This document shows positions 1-14,191 of a DNA stretch of 64,000 nt, in pieces. The first letter of the stretch is position 1; each line of letters begins with the position of its first letter. A program made the position numbers and the translations under genes. Below the pieces are notes generated by a model, which had not been told where the DNA came from, made no database searches, and was given only the letters and a program-made list of their open reading frames with translations. Origin of the DNA: Paralithodes platypus (taxonomy: Eukaryota; Arthropoda; Malacostraca; Decapoda; Lithodidae); assembly GCA_032716605.1 (NCBI GenBank), contig CM064571.1, forward strand, positions 17,973,862 through 18,037,861, given 5' to 3'.

Positions 1-796
1 CTGTATTGATAACTCGGCTTGGTATCAAACCTCGGCCACAAAAAAATGCAAACTCCACATTGAATAGAAACGGAGCTTGCAATTATGTGGCTCACATTTT
101 ACTGTAAAGATATGTTCAACATCACTTGAGTTAAATCTGTTGCCTTTACAATTAAATCATTAGGTCATTGGGTTATTAATTTTTCTCAACAGCATAATGG
201 TACAATGCCTATATGGGGAAGTTTAGGATGGCAAAATTGTGGACATTACAAATCTCCCTCACAAGAAAATGTACTCCACCTACGCCATTCCTCTTAAAAA
301 CAGGAAAATAAAGCATTAAATGGGATGAAGGTAGAGAAAGTTTATTATTCTATCCCCTCATTTTTTCTTTTTGTTTGAGCCTCCTCGATGCCCTTGCCCT
401 GGCTGCAGTGGCTTAACCTTGTTGCGGTTGCGATTCTGAACATTGGTGACCTCGTAGAAGTCAAAGAGTTAATCGAGATAGTTTTTACCCCTCTAATTCC
501 CACAGATTCTTCAAAAGTTGCATGAAATCGTCTAATGTACTGTACTGTGAGTGTCTTTCTTACTGTATGTCTATCGGTTTTACTATATGTCTGTCTATCT
601 GTCCGTATCTATCTTTCTTACTGTTTGGTTTACTATTTGTCTGTCTATCTTTATGTTTGTATCTATCTTTATAACTGTCTGTCTGTTGGTGTCTCTGTCT
701 CTGTATATGTCTTACTATCGGTCTGTCTTCATATCTGTGTCTGTCTGTATGCTTCTTTGTATCTGCCTCTGTCTGTCTGCCTAGGCGCCCGTCTTA

Positions 797-951
<155 letters not shown>

Positions 952-1038
952 CGTTGATCTGTTTGGGCATATCGTGAAGTTGCTTAGTGCTGATACATGT
1001 ATTTTGGAAGCTGCCTCGGGTTGAAATCGAAACTCCTT

Positions 1039-1042
<4 letters not shown>

Positions 1043-1131
<89 letters not shown>

Positions 1132-1132
1132 G
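1043..1132. repeat. (GA)n microsatellite followed by G12
   Basis: A perfect GA run of about 78 bp ends in twelve G residues. It is the inverted partner of the CT run at 800-948. Confidence 0.96.
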
Positions 1133-1307
1133 TTAGTGGGCACGTGGGTATTGGGTCTAGGGCATCATCATCACCAGTGTGTGCCAGAGTGCTCTCAAAG
1201 AAACACCTTGGGTACTGTGCTCTCGTCCGTGCTCTCACAGATTCATTCTCTCACACTCACACACTCACTCTCTCTCTCTCTCTCGAAATCCAACAAAGAT
1301 TTCTACT

Positions 1308-1432
1308 ATATAGGAAGGGCCAGCCAGGGAATAGGTGTGGACATTTACTGCCCATTTACTCTAGCCCTTTTTGAGTTACAGAGGATAGAGGTCACGATTT
1401 CTGGCCTATATATAATGAATGGACTATAATGC
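1308..1432. mobile_element. Foldback repeat R4, partial copy
   Basis: This contains the R4 interior (grouped around CAGCCAGGGAATAGGTGTGG) and the arm GAGTTACAGAGGATAGAGGTC seen in the complete copy at 44586-44763. Only one arm is present. The same fragment recurs in copy B at about 8243-8370. Confidence 0.6.
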
Positions 1433-1758
1433 TAAACAAACCCACTAACTATAGGCCTACTCTGTTTCATTTCATGTGACGGTAAACTGAATCTCGTAGA
1501 ACCTAATTTCTGGTTACTCAATGGAAAGAAATATAAAACCACGATGTCTCTGCATCCTACCAAGATCAAGTTTATATAATTAGCATCATCTTTCACTACA
1601 CAATCTTCAAAATAACTCGGAAATCTTGATGGGATCTTTACAATTTATAGTCATTGGAAAAGAAATGGGGTACCGTATAAATATATCTCACTGTTTACAA
1701 GCTTATAATACTTGTGCAATAAGCAAAATTCAGGTGACGCTCATTGAACTCTCATAAA

Positions 1759-1974
1759 TTAACCCTTTGAGGATTGTGCCGCGTTTTAACAGTTTATTTT
1801 GGCTATCATTGGATGATTTTATACAGCCTAGGAAGCATCTGTGAGAATGAAAAGGGTAAAGACTATCTCAATTATCCCTCCGACTTGCCTATACCCTTCC
1901 TAATCTGAAAAAAATTGTCTAATAATAGTCAGAAAACAGAAAAGTACTACGGTATCGTCTCTCGAAAGGGTTAA
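1759..1974. mobile_element. MITE-2, TTAA-flanked piggyBac-like element
   Basis: The element starts TTAACCCTTTGAGG and ends CGAAAGGGTTAA, so it has inverted termini and a TTAA at each end. It is 216 bp and non-coding. Halves are imperfectly palindromic (GATGATTTTATACAGCCTAGGAAG against CTTCCTAATCTG..AAATTGTC). TTAA targets with CCC-type termini are known for the piggyBac superfamily; the assignment is inferred. Similar copies occur at 4063, 8699, 11001, 17376, 20419, 24851, 25084, 37281, 49949 and 59599. Confidence 0.8.
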
Positions 1975-2978
1975 AATAGGGATAACTAATGCTAAACCAT
2001 TCCATACCTTCTTTTTCAACAGAATAGAAGCAGCCACAAGATTTTGTGAACTAAATGAACCAAAAACTATAGCGAGATAAAAAGCAATGCAAAATCCAAA
2101 GTGAAATTAATGTGTCCAAAAAGTGATAATAATAATAAGTCCTTCCAAAAAGTATATATTGTTTATATAAGCTTTGAAGTGAATGTTAGTGGCGAATAAT
2201 AACTATAAAACTATATATTTACTCAAGTTACCAAATAAACCAAGAAATCAAATTGAACATCTTACTAACGCGCAACAAATATTTATTTACATAAACATAA
2301 ATCTCCAACAATATATGGTTAAACAAGAAAGTTAAGATAGCGCTTTTGAAAATATAATATAGAAATATAGAAATAAAAATCATATGTAAGAATCGACAAG
2401 CGGAAAATTCATCACAAGATTTTAAAACTACATATTTCTTCGCTTACATCAACTGAAATGAGGTAAGTACCATTTTAATTTCGTGTTAAAATTATCTGGT
2501 CCGATATTTTAGAGGAAATTATATTTTGTTTACTTAATATTGAGGATTTTGTTTGCCTTTAACATTTTCGAGAAATGTATTTTAGTTTGTCCCCCAGGCC
2601 AACAAAAACGCCTTCCCAGACTTCCTGCCCACCCTCTTCAAGCTAAATTTGCCCCGAAGGCTCATAACTTTTAAGTTAGAGGCACGCTATCGCTCGGCCA
2701 GAGAAAAATCGACACCTGAATTGGAGGAATTGTCTTATTTTAGCCAAATAATGGGGTGAACTACAAATTTCGTGCTAACACTATTTGATCGAACCTTCTG
2801 TGAGACCACCTATTGTATGAAAGAACAAAATGGGAAAATGTGGAAGATGGAGCGAGGGCATGGCAAGTAAAGGATGAAGAGTAAATATAAATAAAATCAA
2901 GGTTTTACACTGTAGACTGGGACTTGAATATGTAGAAAAAGTGTTGCATACCCATGTGCCTCACACGTAACATGCACC

Positions 2979-3483
2979 GACACACACACACACACAGACA
3001 CACACATACCCATGTGCCTCACACGTAACATGCACCGACACACACACACACACACACACACACATACCCATGTGCCTCACACGTAACATGCACCGACACA
3101 CACACACACACACACATACCCATGTGCCTCACACGTAACATGCACCGACACACACACACACACAGACACACACTCACACACACACACACACACACAAATA
3201 TATGCACACCACACATACACATACACCACACACACACACATACACATGCACATACACACACACACACACCCACACACACACACATACATACACACACACA
3301 CACACACACACCCATGTGCCTCACACGTAACATGCACCGACACACACACACACACAGACACACACACACACACAGACACACACATACATACACACACACA
3401 TACATACACACACACACACACACACAGACACACATACAAACACACATACAGACACACATACATACACACACACACACACACAG

Positions 3484-3555
<72 letters not shown>

Positions 3556-3658
3556 ACACACATACATACACACTCACACACACACACAGACATCACACAC
3601 ACACACACACACACACGCACACACACACACACACCACACACACACACACACACACACG
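2979..3658. repeat. CA array with interspersed 30-bp unique motif
   Basis: About 680 bp of CA repeats are interrupted by a conserved ~30-bp motif (CCCATGTGCCTCACACG plus TAACATGCACCGA). The motif occurs at about 2950, 3010, 3067, 3119 and 3311. Long His-Thr and Cys-Val ORFs in this tract are repeat artefacts. Confidence 0.95.
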
Positions 3659-4062
3659 ACAACAGTCAGACAGTAATTGCTTGCTTGGGGCACATTACAA
3701 TAACCACCTTTCTTCTGCAACAAAAAAGGTAAGACAAAAGGTATTGGTGCAGGTATAGATTGATCATGTAAGCTTGGAATACAGAAAATGCTAATAATAT
3801 ACCAGTAGACCAACTAATGACATACGGTACGGTAGGCTACAAAACTGTATACAAATATATATTTTATTAGCTAAGTTTTCCCCACCATCACTTCAAGCCA
3901 ACTATGACCCAAGTCAGTCGATCTAGTTCCCAACTCAATCCCGCTGATTTGGGGTGAAACGTCTTATAATCGCCAAACTGATAGGGTAATATGTAATAAA
4001 ACATCCAAACTAACGAGGCGAAATAGGGTTTCTCCAAAAGACCACCCTCGAATCAAATAGGG

Positions 4063-4275
4063 TTAACCCTTTGAAGATTGTGATGCATTTTGACAGTATA
4101 TTCTGGTTATTATTAGATGATTGTATACAGTTTAGGAAGGATCTGTGGGAATTATATGGGTAAAGGCTATCTCAATCAACCCTCTGACTTCTATATACCC
4201 TTCCTAATCTGAACAGAATCGTCTAATAGTAGCTAGAAAGCAAAGGAAATAAGTCATATTATCTTCTAAAGACTG
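4063..4275. mobile_element. MITE-2, diverged copy
   Basis: Starts TTAACCCTTTGAAGATTG. It keeps the internal GATGATTGTATACAG and CCTTCCTAATCTGAACAG blocks, but the right terminus has decayed. Confidence 0.65.
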
Positions 4276-4579
4276 AGGTAATAAGAGGTATGCTGCAGGT
4301 ATCGTCAGTCACACCCATCAACGGAGGGGTACACAAGTCAGTCGTCTCGGTACCCTCTCTGCCTGTTATGTCCACACACACAGTCATTTAAGGAAACACT
4401 TCTTAATAGCCAATAGTAATGTTTACTCTGTAAGTATTTATGACGTTCGGGTGAGTATTTATAATTACGGATATATGACACATAAAAAAGTTATCGATAG
4501 ACACAAACAAAATGCAATCTAAGGGGTAAAAACGAATGTGTCAAAGCTAGCGCAGGACAGAAAGGCTTTGTTTACACGT

Positions 4580-4730
4580 GGATTATATTTTGTTCACCAA
4601 CCAACTTCACTTCTAAACTCAATTAATTAGAACAACAAATACATGTGGCACTCCAAGGACTCGAACCAAGGCACTCCACACCTAAATTCCGCCACTTATG
4701 CATTCACTATATACAACATTTTTTAGGAAT
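4580..4730 (-). mobile_element. SINE-2, tRNA-derived, truncated by the gap
   Basis: On the minus strand a tRNA-like head carries a B-box-like GGTTCGAGTCCTTGG, then CCACATGTATTTG and a body ending at TTGGTTGGTGAA. Related copies are at 11527, 12634, 29862 and 52065. It is classed as a SINE because the same body follows the head each time. Confidence 0.65.
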
Positions 4731-4733
4731 CGC

Positions 4734-4833
4734 NNNNNNNNNNNNNNNNNNNNNNNNNNNNNNNNNNNNNNNNNNNNNNNNNNNNNNNNNNNNNNNNNNN
4801 NNNNNNNNNNNNNNNNNNNNNNNNNNNNNNNNN
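4734..4833. other. Assembly gap, exactly 100 N
   Basis: One hundred N characters, the conventional placeholder for a gap of unknown size. It directly abuts the end of duplicated copy A. Confidence 0.99.
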
Positions 4834-6712
4834 TTGTTTCAAGTATACAAGTATAATTATTATAAACCCAAACATAAAAAACAGTGTCAAATGGTTTCAA
4901 AACACTAATGGGCGGTTTCATATTTTTCAGGTTGTTGTTGTGGTTTTAACATGAAAATGTCCCCACGGGTTATTAACATCATGTGTCAGCATTGATTTTC
5001 ACAATGCCCATTATTTGTGTTTGGAAATTGAATGGGGAGAAAGATACTACCATATGAAAAAAATGTTGGGTTTTTGCTGTCTTTCGATATAGCGTTTAAA
5101 TCTTGTGTCATCCCATACATACAGATACATACATAAAATAGTAAGGATGAACTGAATTGTGCTAGCCACACATAACGTTGCAGTTTCAGTCTCCTTGTCC
5201 TAATGGTGGCGTTCCAAGGGCAACCCTGTGGTTTGTGTTAAGGGCTGCTTCACTTGTTCCGAGTGTTGTTGTGGATTTGAGATCGGCACTGTTATCGTAG
5301 AGCGATACCAGGTCTCTTCCTCGGTCCACTCCTGTGGTTGCAGCTCCCTCCACAATCACAACCCTGCATTTTTTCACCCAATTATTTGTTCACCATTCTT
5401 CACTCCCACATATCCATACCAGCATCCCAGTCTACTTTGTAGGCAGTCACTTCCGCTAATACTCCTTTACTAGCCTAACCTAAGAGTCTCCTCGGCCTTC
5501 TCAACATTTGTTATTCTAATTCTGCCAGCCTGGGGCCCCCTCCACACATGCATTCTCACCATTCTCATCTCATTACGTTCCCATTCTGTTGAAAGCTACC
5601 AGATTTTTGGTTTGGTTTTTATTTTGCCAGTGTTTACTTTATAATTATCACGAAAAACAAACTGCCACCTGTTACCGGCTAACTCTTTCAAACACAGACA
5701 CACTTCAAATTTCGCTTTATTCTGGTTACCTTCAGTGACCAGATAATTTTTATTAAATTTAGGGGGACATCGTCGGAGTTAAAGGGGTGTTTGGGAGTGG
5801 TGTGGGTTGGGGGGTTACAAGGGTTAGTTAATCAAGATAATCGTAACTCTGAAATCTTAGGAGGTCCTTTCCCTAAGCTCAGTTACCAACATCCCACGGC
5901 TCCTTCCTTGTATTTCTTTCATGACTCCAGCGATATATACAGTATATTGAACAACAAAATATGGTGTTGGGACATCACACTCCCGTGCTTTAAACCACAA
6001 CATTCAACGATGTATATGTATTTTATTCTAAAGAAAGAAGAACTCTCTCCCTATTATTAATTAATTCTCCACACGTTACTTGACCGCCTTGTGTCACCCT
6101 TCATACATGTTTTCTTTTCACTGCTTTCTCAGAGATTCTCAGTACTTTTCCACAGACCTTCTTCTATCAACTCTGTCCATAGAGTCTCCTCCATGGCCAT
6201 TGAGTATATAACATATATTTTTTTTTATATATACAATTAGTTTTTTAAACCAGACCACCAAGTTCTCTCGAGATCGAACTCCCATAGGGCTGGCCCGAAG
6301 GGTTAGAATCATGATGTGCGAGCAATTCAAAGCAAAAATTGGATATATATCCAGTAACAGGGAACCCTCAAAATATATGTACACCCCATGTGGTTTGGGA
6401 CTGTGTTCCTTCATTTCACAAACCTGATTCCAGCAAGCGCCGCTTCCACACAGCGACCCCTGATACGTCGTTTCCGACTTCATATTGTCTCGGGGTCCCA
6501 AGCCTTGGCCCGACTTTGCTTGCAAGTTTCACACTTTTGATACGCGCAATTTATATCACGCGTAATCACAGCTACAACACTTGAACCACAATTGAACGGC
6601 TGGTCAACGGCAAACCTACATAACCAAACCAAATTCAATTTGACAATAGTTAACGGTCAAAAATACAACATAGTTAGTCGGTTTGAAGGCGGTTTTGGTT
6701 AGAGGGGCTTAT
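4834..6712. other. Non-duplicated spacer, no gene recognised
   Basis: This lies between the gap and copy B. A few short ORFs (for example 5186-5377 on -, about 60 codons) have no domain I recognise. The minus strand near 5180-5370 could be a decayed retroelement tail, but I cannot support it. Confidence 0.5.
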
Positions 6713-7627
6713 ACCTGCTATTGATAACTACGGCTTGGTAATAAAAACCTCGGCCACATAAAAAAAAAATGCAAAAAACTCCACATTGAATATAGTGAAC
6801 ACGGAGCTTGCACTTATGTGGCTCACAGTTTTACTGTAAAGATATGTTCAACCATGCACTTGAGTTAAATCTGTTTGTTTGCCTTTACAATTAATATCGA
6901 TTAGGTCATATGGGTTATGTAATTTTTCTCAACAGCATAAGGGTACAATGCCTATATGGGGAAGTTTTAGGAGTGGCCAAAATTGTGGATCATTACAAAT
7001 CTCCCTCACAAGAAAAATGTACTCCACCTACGCCATTCCATCTTAAAAAACAGGACAAATAAAGCAGTAAATGGGGTGAAAGGTAAGAGAAAGTTTTTTA
7101 TTATTCTAATCCCCATAATTTTTTTCTTTTTGTTTGAGCACTACCTCGATTAGGCTGTGCCCTTGCCCTGGCGTGCAGTGGATTAACCTTGTTGCGGTTG
7201 CGATTTCTGAACATTTGGGGACCTCGTATATGAAGTCAAAGAGTTAAGTCGAGATAGTTTTTACCGCCCTCTAATTCCCAGATCCCTCCCTCTTTTACAA
7301 AGTTTTGACATGAAATCGTCTAGATGTTTACTGGTGAGGATGTCTTTCTTACTGTATGTCTATCGGTTTTTACTATATGTCTGTCTATCTGTCCGTATCT
7401 ATCTCTTTCTTACTTTGGGGGTTGGTTTACTATTGTGTTATGTCTATCTTTATGTTGTGGTATCTATCTGTTTATATAACTGTCTGTCTTCTTTGGTGTC
7501 CTCTGTCTCTGTCTCTTATATGTCTTACTATCGGTTCTGGTCGTCATATCTGTGTCTGTCCTGTTATGCTTCTTTGTAGTTACAATTGCCCTCTGTCTGT
7601 CTGCCTACTAGGCGCCCAGTCTTATAA

Positions 7628-8067
7628 TGTGCTCTCTCTCTCTCTCTCATCTCTCTACTCTCATCTCTCCCTCTCTCTCTCTCTCTCATATCCCTCTCTC
7701 TCTCTCTCTCTCCTCTCCAGTCTCTCTCCTCTCTCTCTCCTCCTCTCTATCAACACCCCTTCTCTCCCCTCTCCATATTCTCCTCTCTCTCTCTCTCTGT
7801 TACGTTGATCTGTTTGGGGACATATCGTGAAGGTGCTTAGTGCTGATACATGGATATTTTGGAAGGCTGTGCCTCGGGTTGCATTGGTTTGGTTTTGAAT
7901 CGAAAAACTCCTTATTTGAGAGAGAGAGAGAGAAGTGAGGGAGGAGAGGACGAGGGAGACCGTGAGGAGGGACGCGGGGGGACGGGAGAGAGAGGAGTGT
8001 GAGACAGAGGGCAGAGATCGAGAGAGAGAGGAGAGAGAGAGAGAGCAGAGCGAGAGAGGGGGGGGCG
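7628..8067. repeat. Degenerate CT and GA tracts of copy B
   Basis: These are counterparts of the perfect CT (800-948) and GA (1043-1132) runs. They are interrupted at irregular intervals by single other bases, as expected from noisy base calls in low-complexity DNA. Confidence 0.85.
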
Positions 8068-8698
8068 GCGTTAGTGGGCACGTGGGTATTGGGTCTAGGG
8101 CATCATCATCACCAGTGTGTGCCAGAGTGCTCTCAAAGAAACACCTTGGGTACTGTGCTCTCGTCCGTGCTCTCACAGATTCATTCTCTCACACTCACAC
8201 ACTCACTCTCTCTCTCTCTCTCTCGAAATCCAACAAAGATTTCTACTATATAGGAAGGGCCAGCCAGGGAATAGGTGTGGACATTTACTGCCCATTTACT
8301 CTAGCCCTTTTTGAGTTACAGAGGATAGAGGTCACGATTTCTGGCCTATATATAATGAATGGACTATAATGCTAAACAAACCCACTAACTATAGGCCTAC
8401 TCTGTTTCATTTCATGTGACGGTAAACTGAATCTCGTAGAACCTAATTTCTGGTTACTCAATGGAAAGAAATATAAAACCACGATGTCTCTGCATCCTAC
8501 CAAGATCAAGTTTATATAATTAGCATCATCTTTCACTACACAATCTTCAAAATAACTCTGAAATCTTGATGGGATCTTTACAATTTACAGTCATTGGAAA
8601 AGAAATGGGGTACCGTATAAATATATCTCACTGTTTACAAGCTTATAATACTTGTGCAATAAGCAAAATTCAGGTGACGCTCATTGAACTCTCATAAA

Positions 8699-8914
8699 TT
8701 AACCCTTTGAGGATTGTGCCGCGTTTTAACAGTTTATTTTGGCTATCATTGGATGATTTTATACAGCCTAGGAAGCATCTGTGAGAATGAAAAGGGTAAA
8801 GACTATCTCAATTATCCCTCCGACTTACCTATACCCTTCCTAATCTGAAAAAAATTGTCTAATAATAGTCAGAAAACAGAAAAGTACTACGGTATCGTCT
8901 CTCGAAAGGGTTAA
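8699..8914. mobile_element. MITE-2, copy B counterpart
   Basis: Nearly identical to 1759-1974, with the same TTAA ends. It belongs to the block duplication and is not an independent insertion. Confidence 0.8.
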
Positions 8915-9916
8915 AATAGGGATAACTAATGATAAACCATTCCATACCTTCTTTTTCAACAGAATAGAAGCAGCCACAAGATTTTGTGAACTAAATGAAC
9001 CAAAAACTATAGCGAGATAAAAAGCAATGCAAAATCCAAAGTGAAATTAATGTGTCCAAAAAGTGATAATAATAATAAGTCCTTCCAAAAAGTATATATT
9101 GTTTATATAAGCTTTGAAGTGAATGTTAGTGGCGAATAATAACTATAAAACTATATATTTACTCAAGTTACCAAATAAACCAAGAAATCAAATTGAACAT
9201 CTTACTAACGCGCAACAAATATTTATTTACATAAACATAAATCTCCAACAATATATGGTTAAACAAGAAAGTTAAGATAGCGCTTTTGAAAATATAATAT
9301 AGAAATATAGAAATAAAAATCATATGTAAGAATCGACAAGCGGAAAATTCATCACAAGATTTTAAAACTACATATTTCTTCGCTTACATCAACTGAAATG
9401 AGGTAAGTACCATTTTAATTTCGTGTTAAAATTATCTGGTCCGATATTTTAGAGGAAATTATATTTTGTTTACTTAATATTGAGGATTTTGTTTGCCTTT
9501 AACATTTTCGAGAAATGTATTTTAGTTTGTCCCCCAGGCCAACAAAAACGCCTTCCCAGACTTCCTGCCCACCCTCTTCAAGCTAAATTTGCCCCGAAGG
9601 CTCATAACTTTTAAGTTAGAGGCACGCTATCGCTCGGCCAGAGAAAAATCGACACCTGAATTGGAGGAATTGTCTTATTTTAGCCAAATAATGGGGTGAA
9701 CTACAAATTTCGTGCTAACACTATTTGATCGAACCTTCTGTGAGACCACCTATGGTATGAAAGAACAAAATGGGAAAATGTGGAAGATGGAGCGAGGGCA
9801 TGGCAAGTAAAGGATGAAGAGTAAATATAAATAAAACCAAGGTTTTAAAACTGTAGACTGGACTTGAATATGTAGAAAAAGTGTTGCATACCATGTGCAT
9901 CACACGTAACAGGCAC

Positions 9917-10597
<681 letters not shown>

Positions 10598-11000
10598 CAA
10601 CAGTCAGACAGTAATTGCTTGCTTGGGGCACATTACAATAACCACCTTTCTTCTGCAACAAAAAAGGTAAGACAAAAGGTCTTGGTGCAGGTATAGATTG
10701 ATCATGTAAGCTTGGAATACAGAAAATGCTAATAATATACCAGTAGACCAGATAATTACATACGGTACGGTAGGCTACAAAACTGTATACAAATATATTT
10801 TGTATTAGCTAAGTTTTCCCCACCATCACTTCAAGCCAACTATGACCCAAGTCAGTCGATCTAGTTCCCAACTCAATCCCGCTGATTTGGGGTGAAACGT
10901 CTTATAATCGCCAAACTGATAGGGTAATATGTAATAAAACATCCAAACTAACGAGGCGAAATAGGGTTTCTCCAAAAGACCACCCTCGAATCAAATAGGG

Positions 11001-11213
11001 TTAACCCTTTGAAGATTGTGATGCATTTTGACAGTATATTCTGGTTATTATTAGATGATTGTATACAGTTTATGAAGGATCTGTGGGAATTATATGGGTA
11101 AAGGCTATCTCAATCAACCCTCTGACTTCTATATACCCTTCCTAATCTGAACAGAATCGTCTAATAGTAGCTAGAAAGCAAAGGAAATAAGTCATATTAT
11201 CTTCTAAAGACTG
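11001..11213. mobile_element. MITE-2, diverged copy (copy B)
   Basis: Counterpart of 4063-4275 with the same decayed right end. Confidence 0.65.
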
Positions 11214-11526
11214 AGGTAATAAGAGGTATGCTGCAGGTATCGTCAGTCACACCCATCAACGGAGGGGTACACAAGTCAGTCGTCTCGGTACCCTCTCTGC
11301 CTGTTATGTCCACACACACAGTCATTTAAGGAAACACTTCTTAATAGCCAATAGTAATGTTTACTCTGTAAGTATTTATGACGTTCGGGTGAGTATTTAT
11401 AATTACGGATATATGACACATAAAAAGTTATCGATAGACACAAACAAAATGCAATCTAAGGGGTAAAAACGAATGTGTCAAAGCTAGCGCAGGGCAGAAA
11501 GGCTTTGTTTACACGTGGATTATATT

Positions 11527-11668
11527 TTGTTCACCAACCAACTTCACTTCTAAACTCAATTAATTAGAACAACAAATACATGTGGCACTCCAAGGACTCG
11601 AACCAAGGACACTCACACCTAAATTCCGCGCACTTATGCATTACACTATATACAACAGTGTTTAGGAA
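11527..11668 (-). mobile_element. SINE-2, copy B
   Basis: Counterpart of 4580-4730, complete here because no gap intervenes. The minus strand has the tRNA-like head, then CCACATGTATTTG and a body ending TTGGTGAAC. Confidence 0.65.
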
Positions 11669-11710
11669 TCGCATGATATACAGATAATCTAAGTTGAGGA
11701 AATGATGTGA

Positions 11711-11775
11711 GTGTGTGTGTGTGTGTGTATGCAGGTGTGTGTGTGTGTGTGTGTATGCAGGTGTGTGTGTGTGTT
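11711..11775. repeat. (GT)n with ATGCAGGTGT punctuations
   Basis: Short GT runs are separated twice by ATGCAGGTGT. Non-coding. Confidence 0.9.
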
Positions 11776-11871
11776 ATACCTACAGGGTAGTGAGAGTAGT
11801 ACCCCTGTCAGTCTTGGCCATTCCTAATTATCCACCTGTCTATGTGTCTGTCGATACACACACACAAACAT

Positions 11872-11875
<4 letters not shown>

Positions 11876-11918
<43 letters not shown>

Positions 11919-11927
11919 TAGGAGGAG

Positions 11928-11967
<40 letters not shown>

Positions 11968-11985
11968 GGAGGATCGGAGAGAGGG

Positions 11986-12020
<35 letters not shown>

Positions 12021-12047
12021 AGATGAGGATGAGTGAGAGAGAGGGAG

Positions 12048-12097
<50 letters not shown>

Positions 12098-12400
12098 AAG
12101 AGAGAGAGACGGAGAGAGAGGAGAGCACCTATTCAGGCCTTCCCCAATATACAGAGTAGGACGATGGAGATGAGAGCTGGAGGGGAGGATGAGGATGAAT
12201 GGGAGTGGAGAAGGGAGCGAGGAGACGGAGAGATGACGAGAGAGAACGAGAAGTTCGAGATGGCTGAGATGGATGAGAGAGAGAGGAGAGAGAGGAGAGA
12301 GCGAGGAGAGGATGGGAGGAGAAGGAGGATGAGAGAGAGAGCAGAGACGGGGAGAGACGAGAGAATCGAGACCGAGACGATGGAGGAGAGAAGGAGAGCA
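11876..12400. repeat. GA-rich polypurine tract, ~520 bp
   Basis: The + strand is almost pure A/G for about 500 bp. It begins as a perfect GA repeat and degenerates to GAGGA/GAGAC-type sequence. A ~50-bp non-purine island (about 12124-12170) contains ATTCAGGCCTTCC, and a related phrase recurs at about 12402. Confidence 0.92.
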
Positions 12401-12633
12401 CACTATTCAGGACGACCAATAATTACAGCGTAGGGTCCCTTTGCCCCCAAGACATTTCGCCCGCAGTCCCAGTGGCCCATATCCCGTTTCGCTCCATACA
12501 CACCATAAACCAACCTTCCACGTACAGTCGCCCACATAAGTTTTGTTCCTCTCCGTGATCTTATACGTGGAAATATAATACGCATGTTTGAATTACGAGT
12601 GTATAGCCTGAAACTCGCAAGTGGTTAATTGTT

Positions 12634-12790
12634 AAGGTCTTGATAGCGTAATGATTAGTGCGCGGAATGTCGGTGTGATTGTCCTATAGGTTCGAATCCT
12701 TGGCGTACCACATGTATTCATTAGTTTCATTAATTAGGTTTATGTGCAACTTAATTGAGGGGTTGGTGAAATACATTATATTGTATCTAT
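12634..12790 (+). mobile_element. SINE-2, tRNA-derived
   Basis: An A-box-like TAGCGTAATGATTAGTGCGC is followed by a B-box-like GGTTCGAATCC, then CCACATGTATTCATTAG. The body contains TTAATTAGG and ends TTGGTGAAATAC. It matches the minus-strand copies at 4580, 11527 and 29862. Confidence 0.7.
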
Positions 12791-12829
12791 TTTATGTTGG
12801 TTTCTAGTTTACTCCTTAGACCCCCTTCG

Positions 12830-12830
<1 letters not shown>

Positions 12831-12883
<53 letters not shown>

Positions 12884-12885
12884 CA
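12831..12885. repeat. A-run plus short (CA)n
   Basis: About 38 consecutive A residues are followed by eight CA units. It lies just after a fragment of the MITE-1 left end (ACTCCTTAGACCCCCTTCG). Confidence 0.9.
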
Positions 12886-13200
12886 AGGCCGGTTCCTCCA
12901 AAATTACAGGCTCGCATCGACACCTAAGTGGCACGAAAAGTATTGAATTGCCAACAAAATGGGGTGAAAGGTTTTAAAATAGCGAAACTATGGGGGCGAA
13001 CGTTTACAAATATTGATGTTTTTAAAAATCCCCCCTACTGTAGGTCAGATCGTTCGTTAGGGGGCGTTTGCTTGTACCCCCCTCCCTCCCTCCCTCCCTC
13101 CCCAGTGCTTCCTTTCTATTTATATTTATACTTAGTTTTTTTTTTTTCAAACTTTTTGGCATTCATATTGTAGTCTGTCTTCAAGTTGTGGCGTGCTGTA

Positions 13201-13536
13201 TTAAGGGGAGGTTTTTAGTTGATTCCCTAGACTTCCATCAAGCTTAAAATTACTCCCCCTTGACCCCCTTTCAAGATAAATTTGTACATTTTTTGGTAGA
13301 AAAATGTTCCGGCCGAAGGCCGGTTCCCCATAAATTACAGGCTCGCTATCGCTCGCGAGGAAAAAATCGACACCTAAATGGCACGAATGGTCTTCAAATT
13401 GACAGAAATGGGGCGAGGGTTCTTAAAATCGCCAAACTAATGGGGCAAGCGTCTTTAAATCTCACAAGCAATGGGGCTAAACATGAGGGAGAGAGAGGTT
13501 CAGAAAAAAATCATCCAGGTGGAAATCTCCCCTTAA
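13201..13536 (+). mobile_element. MITE-1, TTAA-flanked
   Basis: Starts TTAAGGGGAGGTTTTTAG and ends GGAAATCTCCCCTTAA, with inverted termini inside TTAA. The interior carries the diagnostic hairpin GGCCGAAGGCCGG and the phrase GGCTCGCTATCGCTCG. It is about 336 bp and non-coding. It is the reference orientation for this family. Confidence 0.85.
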
Positions 13537-13904
13537 GTGGAGGCGTTTCACTATTATTGCGCCATTTGTATATTATTATGCTACCATGGCCATATTATCG
13601 TCCGCTAGGGGCGTTTGTGTGCTTGCTACTCCCCCCCCCCCCTCCCCACACACGCACACTGCTTCCTTCCCCCTTCCTTGCGTAGTGTTATTGGCAAGGT
13701 GACCTTTTCCATCTATCCTATCCCAGGCCACCACAAACGTGTTCCTCAGTGCATGATGCCCTCCAGCCATATTATATATAACCTTCTACGCAACGGGTTT
13801 TTTTTTTTTTTTTTATTAATTCGACAATCAGCCTACTCCTACCTCGAATCCTACACACTTGCATTTCAACAGATTTAGTATTTATTATTTAACACCTTCC
13901 TCCC

Positions 13905-14132
13905 CAGTTCCTTGTCAATTGTAAGACCTTTCGTGCCATTTAGGTATTGATTTTTTTCCTGGCGAGCGAGAGCGAGCCTGAAATGTCAAGAGGAACCGGA
14001 TCGAAAAATGTACAAATTTATCTAGGGTGTGTTTTTAAAAGCTTGATGGAGCTCTAGCGAGGAAACTAAGAAATATAGGAATTATTAGACCAATAATAAA
14101 AACAAATAATAGACGGCCAATCTCCCCATAAG
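13905..14132 (-). mobile_element. MITE-1, partial, reverse
   Basis: The reverse complement of the MITE-1 interior: GTGCCATTTAGGTATTGATT, GCGAGCGAGAGCGAGCC, AAGCTTGATGGAG. The GGCCG hairpin has partly decayed. Confidence 0.75.
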
Positions 14133-14191
14133 CTTCACACACACACCTGCATTTCAAGTTTTTTTCCTTATAGCCGAAATCTCGCAGGTGG

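Noticed and set aside
3019..3676. Cys-Val and His-Thr rich ORFs up to 184 codons (and their counterparts at 9958-10670)
   Set aside because: Pure consequence of CA/GT repeats in both strands.
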